DNA of 64,000 nucleotides, from the NCBI RefSeq assembly GCF_026130545.1, contig NZ_JAMOIM010000021.1, positions 29,501 through 93,500 on the forward strand, given 5' to 3'. Made by a program: the position numbers and the translations under genes. Source of the DNA: Lichenifustis flavocetrariae (GTDB taxonomy: Bacteria > Pseudomonadota > Alphaproteobacteria > Rhizobiales > Beijerinckiaceae). Position 1 is the stretch's first letter; every line of letters starts with the position of its first letter. The notes beneath the pieces were generated by a model that was not told where the DNA came from, searched no databases, and was given only the letters and a program-made list of their open reading frames with translations. Below, piece after piece: positions 19,622 to 29,466 of this stretch.

Positions 19622-21012
19622 GCGGGGGCCTCGTTGGGCAGGGCGGTCACGAGGGCGCGGAACCGGTCGCCACGCTCCTCGAAGTTCCGGAATTGGTCGT
19701 AGGACGCGCAAGCCGGTGCGAGCAGCACGACCGGCTCGTCCGCCTCACTCTGCGCCGCGTCGCTTGCCGCAGCCTGGATCGCCACCTTCAACGTGCCACA
19801 GCGCACGTAAGGCAAGCGACCATCGAGCGCCGCGGCGAACTCATCTTCCGACTTGCCGATCAGATAGGCTTTGGCGACATTCCCGAAGAAGGGGGCCAGC
19901 GGGGTGAGACCGCCTTCCTTGGCGACGCCGCCAACAATCCAGTGGATCGACCGGAAGGCTTTGAGCGATTGCTCGGCCGCGTCTGCGTTGGTGGCCTTAG
20001 AATCGTTGACGAAGAGCACCCGGCCACGCTGGCCGACCTGCTCCATGCGGTGGGCGAGGCCCAGAAAGGCGACGAGGCCCGCCTGAAGATGAGCGTCGAT
20101 CTCGCTGTGCGGGCTCAGCGCCGCAATCGCGGCCGCGGCGTTCTGGCCGTTATGGCGGCCACGCAGGCTCGAAATCCCGGTGAGATCGGCAAGCGGATAG
20201 GGCGTCCGCCCGCCGACATGCAGCATGATGCGCGTCCCGTCGAGCGTCAGGCCGTCGGAGATGTCGCGAGCGACGGTCGCAACGCGGGTCACACTCTGCC
20301 CTCGCGCGGCGAGCCGGTCGGCGATCGCAGCGCAGTAGGGATCATCGATCGCGATGATCGACCGGTCCGCCCGCGCCACGAGACGCTCCTTGATGGCCGC
20401 ATAATTCTCCATGCTGCCGTGGCGATCGATGTGGTCCGGCGTCAGGTTGAGCAGGATGCCGACGCTCGGGCGGAGGCTCGGCGTGAGGTCGATCTGGAAC
20501 GTCGAGAGCTCGATGACGTGCCAGCGATCGGGGGAGGGAGGTTGCAGGGCCAGGATCGGCGTGCCGATATTGCCGCCCATCTCCACATTCCGGCCGAGCC
20601 ATCGCAGCAGATGCGCCAGGAGAGTCGTGGTGGTCGATTTTCCGTTGGTGCCCGTGATGGCGAAAAAGGGGGCGCCGGGGGCGATCCTGGCGCGTTCGCG
20701 ACAGAAGAGTTCGATGTCACCGATGATCTCGATCCGCGCCGCGCGGGCTTGTTTGACGGTCCAGTGCGGCTCGGGATGGGTCAGCGGCACGCCCGGTGAC
20801 AGGACGAGAGCCGCATAGGCGGACCAGTCGGCTTGCGCGAGATCGACCACGTCATGACCGGCCGCCGCCGCGCGGCCTCGGGCCGCCTCGTTGTCGTCCC
20901 ACACGGCCACACGCGCGCCGCCGGCCCGCAGCGCCTCTGCGGTGGCAAAGCCTGAGCCTCCGAGCCCGAAGAGTGCGACGTGCTTGCCGGCGAAGCAGGA
21001 GACCGGAATCAT
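19618..21012 (-). CDS. murD: UDP-N-acetylmuramoylalanine-D-glutamate ligase
   Basis: MurD adds D-glutamate to UDP-MurNAc-L-Ala. The 464-residue Mur ligase has the nucleotide-sugar domain HVALFGLGGSGFATAEAL, the ATP loop GTNGKST at residues 121-127, the middle-domain NLTPDHIDRH segment and the C-terminal FVNDSKATNADAAEQSL and LLAPACASYDQFRNFEERG segments. Only one base separates its start from the mraY stop, and its stop overlaps the ftsW start. Confidence 0.97.
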   Translation of the reverse strand: MIPVSCFAGKHVALFGLGGSGFATAEALRAGGARVAVWDDNEAARGRAAAAGHDVVDLAQADWSAYAALVLSPGVPLTHPEPHWTVKQARAARIEIIGDIELFCRERARIAPGAPFFAITGTNGKSTTTTLLAHLLRWLGRNVEMGGNIGTPILALQPPSPDRWHVIELSTFQIDLTPSLRPSVGILLNLTPDHIDRHGSMENYAAIKERLVARADRSIIAIDDPYCAAIADRLAARGQSVTRVATVARDISDGLTLDGTRIMLHVGGRTPYPLADLTGISSLRGRHNGQNAAAAIAALSPHSEIDAHLQAGLVAFLGLAHRMEQVGQRGRVLFVNDSKATNADAAEQSLKAFRSIHWIVGGVAKEGGLTPLAPFFGNVAKAYLIGKSEDEFAAALDGRLPYVRCGTLKVAIQAAASDAAQSEADEPVVLLAPACASYDQFRNFEERGDRFRALVTALPNEAPA

Positions 21013-21013
21013 G

Positions 21014-22096
21014 TCACCGGACTTTCAGGGTGGATAGGCCGATCAGGGCGAGCACGAAGGAGATGATCCAGAACCGGACCACGATCTGCGGTTCGGACCA
21101 GCCAAGCTGTTCGAAGTGATGGTGGATCGGCGCCATGCGGAACACGCGCTTGCCCGTCATCTTGAAGGACATGACCTGCACGATGACCGAGAGAGCCTCG
21201 ACGACGAACAGGCCGCCGACGATGCAGAGGACGACCTCGTGCTTGATCGCCACCGCGGTGGTGCCGATGAAGCCACCGAGCGCCAGCGAGCCCGTGTCGC
21301 CCATGAAGATCTGGGCCGGTGGCGCGTTGAACCAGAGGAACCCAACGCCGGCCCCGATGACCGCGCCGGCCACGACCGCGAGTTCTCCGGTCTGCGGCAC
21401 GTGGTTGATCCCGAGATAGGACGAGAACAGCGAATTGCCGGTGAAATAGGCGAAGAGCCCGAAGGTGGCTGCCGCGACCATGACGGGCACGATGGCGAGC
21501 CCGTCCAACCCGTCGGTCAGGTTCACAGCATTGCCGGCCGCCACGATGATGAAGGCCCCGAACGCGATGAAGAACAGGCCGAGATCGATCACGTAGCCGT
21601 TGACGAACGGCAGGGCGAGGCCGGTGGTGTTGGTCGGGCCGACCGCCATCATGGCCCAGCAGGCGACCGCGGCGATGAGGGCTTCGAGGGCTAGGCGCAA
21701 CCTGCCCGAGAAGCCCTTGTGGCTTTGCTTCGTGACCTTCAGGAAGTCGTCGTAGAAGCCGATCATGCCGAAACCGAGCGTGACCAGAAGCACGATCCAA
21801 ACATAGGGACTGCGCAGATTCGCCCACAACAGGGCCGACACGACCGCGCCGGAGAGGATCATCAAGCCCCCCATGGTCGGGGTGCCCTTCTTGGTCAAGA
21901 GGTGCGACTGCGGGCCATCAAGCCGGATGGGCTGTCCCTTGCCCTGCTTGAGACGCAGGGAAGCGATGATGGCCGGACCGAAAAAGAACACGAAGAGAGC
22001 CGCCGTGGCCGTGGCGCAGATCGTCCGGAAGGTGAGATAGCGAAAGAGATTGAGGGCGCTGAAATAGGGCGCGAGTTCGGTCAGCCAGGTCAACAT
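21014..22096 (-). CDS. mraY: Phospho-N-acetylmuramoyl-pentapeptide transferase
   Basis: MraY transfers phospho-MurNAc-pentapeptide to undecaprenyl phosphate, making lipid I at the inner membrane. The 360-residue protein has roughly ten membrane spans, the KGTPTMGG loop at residues 70-77, the conserved aspartate pair in GFYDDFLK (Asp116-Asp117), the [10 protein letters not shown] segment and the cytoplasmic loop APIHHHFE with its histidine cluster. It follows murF after a ten-base gap. Confidence 0.98.
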   Translation of the reverse strand: MLTWLTELAPYFSALNLFRYLTFRTICATATAALFVFFFGPAIIASLRLKQGKGQPIRLDGPQSHLLTKKGTPTMGGLMILSGAVVSALLWANLRSPYVWIVLLVTLGFGMIGFYDDFLKVTKQSHKGFSGRLRLALEALIAAVACWAMMAVGPTNTTGLALPFVNGYVIDLGLFFIAFGAFIIVAAGNAVNLTDGLDGLAIVPVMVAAATFGLFAYFTGNSLFSSYLGINHVPQTGELAVVAGAVIGAGVGFLWFNAPPAQIFMGDTGSLALGGFIGTTAVAIKHEVVLCIVGGLFVVEALSVIVQVMSFKMTGKRVFRMAPIHHHFEQLGWSEPQIVVRFWIISFVLALIGLSTLKVR

Positions 22097-22106
22097 CGCG
22101 GCGCTC

Positions 22107-23531
22107 TCAAGCTTCGACCGGCAGGCTGAAGCGTGTCTTCAGCGATGCGACCAGGGGACCCATGCGGCTCGCGTTCGAGCCCTTCACCATGACGACATCG
22201 CCGGGCAGGATCACGTCGAACAGACCTGCGGCGATCTCGTCGGCCGTTTCGGCCCAGGCGCCCTGCAGCTTCGACGGGAGGGCGTCGAACAACTCGCGCA
22301 TCAGAGGGCCGACCGCGAAGACGAGATCGACGTCATTGTCGCGCACGCTTTTGAAGAGATCGCGATGGAGGGCCGGCGCTTGCGGACCGAGTTCGCGCAT
22401 GTCGCCCAAGACAGCGATACGACGGCTGCTGAGCCCCCGCATCGTCGAGCCGAGCAGGTCGAGGGCGGCTCGCATGGAGGCCGGATTGGCGTTGTAGCTT
22501 TCGTCGATTAGCGTGAAAGCGCCCCGGCCGGTTTCGATTCGGCTCTGTGCTCCACGGCCGGGGCCGGCCTTGACGCGGCCCAGCGTCGAGGCGGCGGCAA
22601 AAAGGTCAAGGCCGGCCGCCTTGGCGGCCAGCAGAACCGCGAGGGCGTTCAGCGCGAGATGCTTTCCCGGGGCGCCGAGATGGAAATTCACCACTTGGCC
22701 GAGCACCTCGGCCTTGACCAGCGATCCGTCCGATACCTGGGTGAGCGCCTCCAGCCGGGCGTCCGCCTGCGCGTGTTCGCCAAACGAGAGAATGTGACGC
22801 GCCGGCGAGTTTTCGGCATGCCAGCGCGTGCGGTCGTATGTGGGGTCGTCGCGATTGATGATCGCGAGGCCGCCGGGCCAGAGACCCGAGAAGATCTCGG
22901 CCTTGGCGTCGGCGATCGCTTCCACGCCTGAAAAGAATTCGAGGTGAACCGGCGCCACAGTCGTCACAATGGCGATATGGGGCCGGACCATGGCGACGAG
23001 CGGCGTGATTTCCCCCGCATGATTCATGCCGATCTCGAAGACGCCGAAGCGGGTGTCCTCAGGCATGCGGGCGAGCGTGAGTGGCACGCCCCAATGATTG
23101 TTGTAGGAGGCCGCGGAAGCATGCGTAGCCCCCACGGTGGAGAGCACGTCGCGAAGCGCTTCCTTGGTGCTGGTCTTGCCGACCGATCCGGTGACGGCAA
23201 TGACCCGACCGTCCATGCGCCCGCGCGCCGCGCGGCCGAGATCCTCCAGCGCAGGAAGCACATCACGCACGATGTACAGAGGCCCTGCCTGCCCGAAGGC
23301 GTCCGCGTGCGCTTCGTCAATGACCGCCGCGGCCGCCCCCTTCTCGAGCGCCGCTGCAACGTGATCGTGCCCGTCGCTGTTCTCACCCTTGATGGCGAAG
23401 AACAGATCCCCGGGCCGAAGCGTCCGGGTGTCGATCGAGATGCCGCCGACACCGTCGGGCACGAGGCCGCGGACACGGGCATTCAAGCGGGCGACGAGAT
23501 CGAGGCCGGACCAGAGAGGCCCTTCGGTCAT
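22107..23531 (-). CDS. murF: UDP-MurNAc-tripeptide D-alanyl-D-alanine ligase
   Basis: MurF adds the D-Ala-D-Ala dipeptide made by Ddl to the UDP-MurNAc-tripeptide. The 474-residue protein has the [21 protein letters not shown]-terminal segment, the ATP loop GSVGKTST at residues 115-122, the NHAGEI segment and the C-terminal [15 protein letters not shown] and [13 protein letters not shown] segments. Its ATG overlaps the murE stop (23528-23531). Confidence 0.97.
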   Translation of the reverse strand: MTEGPLWSGLDLVARLNARVRGLVPDGVGGISIDTRTLRPGDLFFAIKGENSDGHDHVAAALEKGAAAAVIDEAHADAFGQAGPLYIVRDVLPALEDLGRAARGRMDGRVIAVTGSVGKTSTKEALRDVLSTVGATHASAASYNNHWGVPLTLARMPEDTRFGVFEIGMNHAGEITPLVAMVRPHIAIVTTVAPVHLEFFSGVEAIADAKAEIFSGLWPGGLAIINRDDPTYDRTRWHAENSPARHILSFGEHAQADARLEALTQVSDGSLVKAEVLGQVVNFHLGAPGKHLALNALAVLLAAKAAGLDLFAAASTLGRVKAGPGRGAQSRIETGRGAFTLIDESYNANPASMRAALDLLGSTMRGLSSRRIAVLGDMRELGPQAPALHRDLFKSVRDNDVDLVFAVGPLMRELFDALPSKLQGAWAETADEIAAGLFDVILPGDVVMVKGSNASRMGPLVASLKTRFSLPVEA

Positions 23532-24976
23532 GGTTCAAGCCTTTCGAGCGTCTCTCTGACGGTAGCGTGATCGGAAAACGGAAGCACGGTCTGCCCGACG
23601 ATCTGGCCCGTCTCGTGGCCTTTGCCGGCCACGACAAGAACATCGCCCGCGTTGAGGGCCGCAATGGCTGCCGCGATCGCCTCGGCCCTGTCGCCGATCT
23701 CGATCGCGCCCGGCGCTTCGGCCATGATGGCGGCCCGGATGGTGGCCGGCGCCTCGGAGCGCGGATTGTCGTCGGTCACGATCACCCGATCGGCGAGCCG
23801 TGTCGCGATGGCGCCCATCAGGGGACGCTTGCCGGGGTCGCGATCGCCTCCGCAGCCGATCACGACGGCGAGTTGGCCCGTCGCATAGGGCCGCAGCGTT
23901 TCGAGAACCTTCTCAAGCGCATCAGGTTTGTGGGCATAGTCGACGAAGATCGGAGCCCCACGCCGTGTGCCGACATGTTCAAGCCGCCCTGGCGCCCCTT
24001 CCAGGTGCTCCAGCGAGGCCAGGACGACTCTTGGCTCGCCGCCCGTGGCGATGCAGAGGCCGGCCGCCACCAGCGCGTTCTGAACTTGGAACAGGCCTGC
24101 AAGCGGCAGACGGATGGGGAAGGCCTGCCCTTCGTGCGTCACCACGAGGCGTGTCGCGAATCCATCCGGCTCCGCGAGGTCGAGTCGCAAGCTCCGTCCG
24201 GTCCGGCCAACCGTCAGCACCTGCAGGCCATGCGCCGCAGCGGCCTCGGCGGTCGCTTGGCCGGCCTCACTGTCGATGTCGATGACGGCGAAAGCGCCGG
24301 GCGCAAGTCGCTCGGTGAACAAGCGCAGCTTGGCCGCGTGATAGTCGGCCACCGTGGCATGGTAGTCCATGTGGTCGCGCGACAGATTGGTGAAGGCGCC
24401 GGCCGACAACCGAACGCCATCCAGCCTGTGCTGGTCCAGACCATGCGAGGACGCTTCGAGGATGAGATGCGTCACGCCCTCGCGGGCGACGGCGTCGAGC
24501 GTCTTATGCAGCGTGATCGTGTCGGGAGTCGTCAGGGCGCCTTTGCTCTCGCCCGAAGGCGTGACCAGCCCGACCGTGCCCAGCGATGCCGCCTGATGCC
24601 CCAACCGCGACCAGATCTGCCGCACGAACGCGGCCACGGAGGTCTTGCCGCTGGTGCCCGTCACGGCCGCGATCGTGTCCGGTTGCCGCGGGTAGAAGCG
24701 TGAGGCGGCCTCAGCCAGGGCGATGCGGACGTCCGGCACCACGAGGGCGGAGATCTTTGGATCGAGTCCGGGCACCGCCTTTTCGCTGATAATGGCCGCA
24801 GCGCCCCGATGCACCGCCTGCGGCACGAAGCTGAGGCCATCCGCCTTGACGCCCGGCACGGCGAAGAAGAGATCGCCCTTCGCGACCGTCCGACTGTCGA
24901 GCGCAAGGCCGCCGACCGGCGTGGTGGCCACGCCAGGCACGACGGCCGCGGCTGGCAGGAGGTCGCGCAGGTTCAT
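23528..24976 (-). CDS. murE: UDP-MurNAc-L-Ala-D-Glu : meso-diaminopimelate ligase
   Basis: MurE adds the third stem-peptide residue. The 482-residue protein has the ATP loop GTSGKTS at residues 107-113 and the substrate-specificity motif DNPR in VIVTDDNPRSE, which in this family marks meso-diaminopimelate rather than lysine enzymes, as expected for a Gram-negative wall. The start at 24976 (MNLRDLLPAAAV) overlaps the ftsI stop by four bases; a start at 25114 would add 46 residues of unrelated composition inside ftsI. Confidence 0.97.
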   Translation of the reverse strand: MNLRDLLPAAAVVPGVATTPVGGLALDSRTVAKGDLFFAVPGVKADGLSFVPQAVHRGAAAIISEKAVPGLDPKISALVVPDVRIALAEAASRFYPRQPDTIAAVTGTSGKTSVAAFVRQIWSRLGHQAASLGTVGLVTPSGESKGALTTPDTITLHKTLDAVAREGVTHLILEASSHGLDQHRLDGVRLSAGAFTNLSRDHMDYHATVADYHAAKLRLFTERLAPGAFAVIDIDSEAGQATAEAAAAHGLQVLTVGRTGRSLRLDLAEPDGFATRLVVTHEGQAFPIRLPLAGLFQVQNALVAAGLCIATGGEPRVVLASLEHLEGAPGRLEHVGTRRGAPIFVDYAHKPDALEKVLETLRPYATGQLAVVIGCGGDRDPGKRPLMGAIATRLADRVIVTDDNPRSEAPATIRAAIMAEAPGAIEIGDRAEAIAAAIAALNAGDVLVVAGKGHETGQIVGQTVLPFSDHATVRETLERLEP

Positions 24977-26751
24977 CGGAGCACGTCGTTCATGCCGATG
25001 CCGAGCTTGGCGACCAGCGGGAACGGCTCCTTCGGCATCTCGATGCTCGGTGGCAGATTGAGGAGAGGTGCGACGCGCTCCATGATCTTGCCCGCCACCT
25101 CGCCCGAGTTCCAAGCGGCCGTGTGGTACCCAAAGGTGCCTTCGACCGCCTGCGGGTCGTCCATCAGCACCAGAAAAAGGTATTTGGGTTTGTCGGACGG
25201 CACGATCGACATGAAGGTCGTGAACACACGGTCCTTGGCATAATGACCGTGGATGATCTTGTCGGCCGTGCCGGTCTTGCCTCCAGCGAAGTAGCCGGGG
25301 ATGTCGGCCTTCTTGGCCGAACCGATGGTCGCGTTGAGGCGCATGATATAGCGCAAGCTTTCCGAGACCTCGGGCCGGACCACCCGTATTCCCTGCGCCC
25401 GCCGATCGTCAGTGTCGGACTTCAGGAATGTCGGCGTCAGCAGGGTTCCGCCGTTGACGAGGCCCGCGACCGCCATCATGGCCTGCAGTGGCGCGACGTT
25501 GAGGCCTTGGCCGAACGCGATGGTGATCGTGTTCAGCTCGCTCCAGTTTCGGGGCACGATCGGCATGGCGTTTTCGGGTAGTTCCGTCCGCAGCCGGTCG
25601 AGTTGGCCCATCTTGCGCAGGAAGGCCTTGTGTCCTTCCACGCCCACCATCATGGCCATTCGGGCCGTGCCGATGTTCGACGAATGCGTGAACACCTCCG
25701 GGACGGTCAGAATGCGGTGGGTGGCGTGGAAATCATGGATCGTGAAGCGCCCATAACGCAGGTTGTCGCGCGCATCGACGCTGCTCTTCAGGGTCACCTT
25801 GTTGGCTTCCAACGCCATGGCGATGGAGATGGCTTTGAAGGTCGAGCCCATCTCATAGGTGCCGACCGTCAGATGATTGATGTGGTTGGGGTCGAGCGCT
25901 TCGACGGGATTGTTCGGGTCGTAGTCGGGCAGGGACGCGAAAGCGATGACCTCGCCCGTATTGACGTCCATGATGGCGGCGGCACCTGATTTTGCCTTGA
26001 AGTGGGCGACGCCCTCGGCGAGCTCGTCCCGCAGCGCATGGGTGGCCTTGAGGTCGATCGAAAGCATGATCGGCTTCAGGTCGGAGCGCGACAGGTTGAA
26101 ACCGGCGCCGTGCAGATCCGCAAGACCCTGGCCGTCGATATATTTCTCGATGCCGGCAATGCCCTGGTTGTCGAGATTGGTGAAGCCCAGCACATGGGCG
26201 GCGACCGGCCCGTTCGGGTAGATGCGCTTGTTCTCGGGCACGAAACCGACGCCGGGCAGGCCCAGTCGGAAGACCTCCTGCTGCTGTTCGGGGGTAATCC
26301 CGCGCTTGACCCAAACGAACCCCTTACGCGAGCCGATGCGGGTCCGCAGTTCCTTTGCGTCGACGTCCGGCAGGACGGCGGTCAGCAGCTCGACGGCTTC
26401 ATCCTTGTCGATGATGCGCCGAGGTTCGGCGAAGACCGACATGGTCTTGAGGTCGGTCGCCATGATGGCGCCGTTGCGGTCGAGGATGTCCGGACGCGCG
26501 CTCGACAGGGCTTCGGCTGCCGCCTGCTTGAGACCAGGAGCCGATTCGGGCGCCACACCGAGCATGATCAGCTTGCCGTCGATCGCCAGGAAGACGGCGA
26601 TGAAGGCCGCGCCGATCACCTTCAGGCGCGACCCGCTCTTGTCGAGCCGTGTGCTCATGACGCTGCCGAGAAAACGTCGGCAGCGGGCTCCAAGGGAGCC
26701 CGACAGCGGCGCGGATGGCTCGATGGGTTGAACGTTGTCTTCAGGCGTCAT
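24973..26751 (-). CDS. ftsI: Septal peptidoglycan transpeptidase FtsI (PBP3)
   Basis: FtsI is the class B penicillin-binding protein that cross-links septal peptidoglycan with FtsW. The 592-residue protein has a cytoplasmic N-terminus, one membrane anchor (about residues 44-65), a PBP dimerisation domain and the transpeptidase domain with the three active-site motifs: STFK with catalytic Ser303, SSN at 357-359 and KTG in the segment YFAGGKTGTADK. It follows ftsL after three bases and overlaps murE. Confidence 0.97.
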   Translation of the reverse strand: MTPEDNVQPIEPSAPLSGSLGARCRRFLGSVMSTRLDKSGSRLKVIGAAFIAVFLAIDGKLIMLGVAPESAPGLKQAAAEALSSARPDILDRNGAIMATDLKTMSVFAEPRRIIDKDEAVELLTAVLPDVDAKELRTRIGSRKGFVWVKRGITPEQQQEVFRLGLPGVGFVPENKRIYPNGPVAAHVLGFTNLDNQGIAGIEKYIDGQGLADLHGAGFNLSRSDLKPIMLSIDLKATHALRDELAEGVAHFKAKSGAAAIMDVNTGEVIAFASLPDYDPNNPVEALDPNHINHLTVGTYEMGSTFKAISIAMALEANKVTLKSSVDARDNLRYGRFTIHDFHATHRILTVPEVFTHSSNIGTARMAMMVGVEGHKAFLRKMGQLDRLRTELPENAMPIVPRNWSELNTITIAFGQGLNVAPLQAMMAVAGLVNGGTLLTPTFLKSDTDDRRAQGIRVVRPEVSESLRYIMRLNATIGSAKKADIPGYFAGGKTGTADKIIHGHYAKDRVFTTFMSIVPSDKPKYLFLVLMDDPQAVEGTFGYHTAAWNSGEVAGKIMERVAPLLNLPPSIEMPKEPFPLVAKLGIGMNDVLR

Positions 26752-26754
26752 GGC

Positions 26755-27147
26755 TCAATGTCCTGAAGACGGGGTGGCGGCACTGCCGGCCGCGTGACGA
26801 TCGCGCGGCGTGTTGGTGGGCTCACCCAGGCCAAGATCGTCGAGTTTGCGACCGATCGAGTCGACCTTCGGGGGGCGTTCCGGCAAGTCGGCCACCTGCA
26901 CGATCTGATCAAGCGAGAGCTGCTTCAGGCCGAGATTCTTTTCCGCCAGCACCTGCAGGCGCTCGGGCCGTGTCAGTAACGCCCATTCGGCCCTGAGCCG
27001 GTCGATGGCGTCCTGCTCGGCCACGATCTGATGCTTCACCTTGAGGATCTGCTCGGCAAACAGGATTGTCTCGTATTTCACCGTATAGGCGTAGACGGCC
27101 GACGCCACGAGGCCGAGGACCGCGAAGATGTTGAGGAAGCGCCACAT
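26755..27147 (-). CDS. ftsL: Cell division protein FtsL
   Basis: The 130-residue product sits in the ftsL position between rsmH and ftsI, six and three bases from its neighbours. It has one N-terminal membrane segment (about residues 4-22, FLNIFAVLGLVASAVYAYT) followed by a helical, coiled-coil-like stretch (LFAEQILKVKHQIVAEQDAIDRL is the core) and a Pro-rich C-terminus. FtsL proteins are short and diverge strongly, so the assignment rests on this topology and on position. It is expected to partner FtsB and FtsQ in activating FtsWI. Confidence 0.9.
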   Translation of the reverse strand: MWRFLNIFAVLGLVASAVYAYTVKYETILFAEQILKVKHQIVAEQDAIDRLRAEWALLTRPERLQVLAEKNLGLKQLSLDQIVQVADLPERPPKVDSIGRKLDDLGLGEPTNTPRDRHAAGSAATPSSGH

Positions 27148-27153
27148 GGGGGG

Positions 27154-28191
27154 TCAGCGCTCCGTCACTGTGCGGTTGGGGCCGATCAGGCTCCGAAGTT
27201 CGGGATCGGGTTTGAGCGGCGGAGCTTCGGTGCGAATGGCATAGCGAAGCTTGGCCGAGCGTGCTCTTGGGTTCCGCTCGACCTCGGTCGCGCTGGGCAG
27301 CACAGGTTGCCCGCTCGGCAGCGTGAAACTTGGTGGGGCCGGCGCCTGCGCTTGCGGCAGGTGGCGCGATCCCGCAGCGCCACGACCGGCGGCGCGTGTC
27401 AAAAAGCGCTTCACGAGGCGGTCCTCGAGTGAATGGAACGTGACGACGGCGAGGACGCCGCCCGGTGCGAGGGTCTGCTCGGCGGCTTCGAGCCCCATGA
27501 GCAATTCGCCCAACTCGTCGTTCACCGCAATCCGAAGCGCCTGGAATGTCTTGGTCGCCGGATGGATCCCCTTAGGCGATCCCCGGACGATCCTGGCGAC
27601 CAGTTCGGCCAGCTGACGGGTCCGGAGAAACGGGGTGGCGACGCGGTCGGCCACGATGGCGCGGGCGATGCGGCGGGAGTCGCGCTCCCCGCCCAGGTGA
27701 AACAGGATCGACGCGAGCGTCGTCTCGTCGGCGCCGTTGACGATGTCGGCCGCGGAAGGCCCGTCGCGCTCCATCCGCATGTCGAGCGGCCCGTCGACCC
27801 GGAACGAGAAGCCGCGCTCCGCCTGGTCGAGCTGCATGGACGACACGCCGATATCGAGAACCACACCCTGCAGGGACGGGCGGTCGAGGCTATGAACGAC
27901 GTCGTGAAGCGTTCCGAACCGGGCCTGCCGAAACGTGAATGTGTCGGGATAGTCGGCTGCAACGGATGCGGCAGCTTGCTTCGCGGTCGGATCCCGGTCG
28001 AGCCCGACTACATGGACGCCGGAATGGGCCAGGATGGCGCGCGTGTAGCCGCCGGCGCCGAACGTCCCATCGAGATAGATGCCGCCTGTTTGCGGCGCCA
28101 GGGCGGTCAGAACCTCTGGAAGCAGGACGGGATGATGGGGAGCAGGTCCGCCGGTAACCGGTGGTTGAGACCCGTTACCGCTCCCCATCAT
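27154..28191 (-). CDS. rsmH: 16S rRNA (cytosine-1402-N4) methyltransferase
   Basis: RsmH (MraW) methylates N4 of C1402 in the 16S rRNA decoding centre using S-adenosylmethionine. The 345-residue protein has HHPVLLPEVLTAL at its start, the SAM-binding loop DGTFGAGG at residues 41-48, the DIGVSSMQLDQAERGFSF segment and the FHSLEDRLVKRF motif typical of the family. The open frame extends far upstream, but the ATG at 28191 is chosen because it overlaps the mraZ stop (ATGA at 28188-28191) and matches the family start. Confidence 0.96.
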   Translation of the reverse strand: MMGSGNGSQPPVTGGPAPHHPVLLPEVLTALAPQTGGIYLDGTFGAGGYTRAILAHSGVHVVGLDRDPTAKQAAASVAADYPDTFTFRQARFGTLHDVVHSLDRPSLQGVVLDIGVSSMQLDQAERGFSFRVDGPLDMRMERDGPSAADIVNGADETTLASILFHLGGERDSRRIARAIVADRVATPFLRTRQLAELVARIVRGSPKGIHPATKTFQALRIAVNDELGELLMGLEAAEQTLAPGGVLAVVTFHSLEDRLVKRFLTRAAGRGAAGSRHLPQAQAPAPPSFTLPSGQPVLPSATEVERNPRARSAKLRYAIRTEAPPLKPDPELRSLIGPNRTVTER

Positions 28192-28676
28192 TTCCGTACC
28201 TCTGATTGCAACCGCTCCGCTGGCTGGCCAGGAGAGCCCAATTGCTTCCTCGCTTCGCGCACCCGGCCTTTGGCCTCGGCCAGATACGCTTGGAAGCGAC
28301 CAGGCTCCCAAAGCTGAAACTTCCGCCCCATGCCCACGAAGGTGATTTCGTTCGCGATTCCGGCATGGGACCTGATCCCTTCCGACACCACGATGCGCCC
28401 CTCTCCGTCGACTTTCAGAATTTCGCTTTGGCCATACAGCGTCGCCGCAAATGCTTCCCACTCGTGCGAGCCCGTCGAGAACGGAGCCAGCAAGGTTTCG
28501 ATTTCCTGCAGTAGCGCATGGCCGCCGCAGTCGACAGCCTGAGCTTCGAACGACGGCGTCACGTAAAGACCTTCGAACCCGTCGCGGTTGAGCACTCCCC
28601 GAAATGAGGCCGGAATCGACACTCGACCTTTTGCATCCAACTTGTTGGTGAAATTGGATAAAAAAAGGTCCAGCAC
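28188..28676 (-). CDS. mraZ: MraZ transcriptional regulator of the dcw cluster
   Basis: MraZ is an AbrB-fold DNA-binding protein that represses its own dcw promoter in studied species. The 162-residue protein has the duplicated fold with the DxxxR motif in each half: LDAKGRVSIPASF near the N-terminus and VDGEGRIVVSEGIR in the second half. I chose the GTG at 28676, giving VLDLFLSNFTNKLDAKGRVS, because MraZ proteins start just before the SNFTNKLD segment; upstream in-frame ATG at 28769 adds 31 unrelated residues. A putative operator lies about 100 bases upstream (28774-28808). Confidence 0.94.
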   Translation of the reverse strand: MLDLFLSNFTNKLDAKGRVSIPASFRGVLNRDGFEGLYVTPSFEAQAVDCGGHALLQEIETLLAPFSTGSHEWEAFAATLYGQSEILKVDGEGRIVVSEGIRSHAGIANEITFVGMGRKFQLWEPGRFQAYLAEAKGRVREARKQLGSPGQPAERLQSEVRK

Positions 28677-28773
28677 GGTCTCCGGCAATCTGTCCCTTAG
28701 GCAACTCGCACGCACCCGCTTGCCGCGCCGGACGGCGCAGCAAGGAAGAAAAACCGCAGCGGTTTCCACTCAA

Positions 28774-28808
28774 CGGGATGATTTGGGATAACATGGGCTC
28801 CCATGGGG
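28774..28808 (-). promoter_or_regulatory. Putative MraZ operator, four 10-bp-spaced TGGGN-type repeats
   Basis: Three exact TGGGN boxes (28784-28788, 28794-28798, 28804-28808) and one near match, CGGGA (28774-28778), are spaced by exactly five bases, putting all on one face of the helix. Triple TGGGN repeats with five-base spacers are the known MraZ target in E. coli. The boxes read on the + strand, opposite to mraZ transcription. A CCCATGGG palindrome (28800-28807) overlaps the last box. Confidence 0.75.
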
Positions 28809-28960
28809 GTCAACGAACTATGGCCGACCGGCCGGGCCGTCGAACCACCATCCCCATTGAAGCCCCGTTAAGGTTAAGAGAGTGTTTCCAGACGCAGATT
28901 TCCACCGCTCGCAGACCTGAGCGGCGGTGAGCGCGGGGGCATGGGGCCTGTTGATAACGG

Positions 28961-29400
<440 letters not shown>

Positions 29401-29466
29401 GGGTGCGGGCCAGGAAGGCAACCCGCGAAGGCCACCGCTACGCGGCTCATCGTGAAGATGCGCCTG

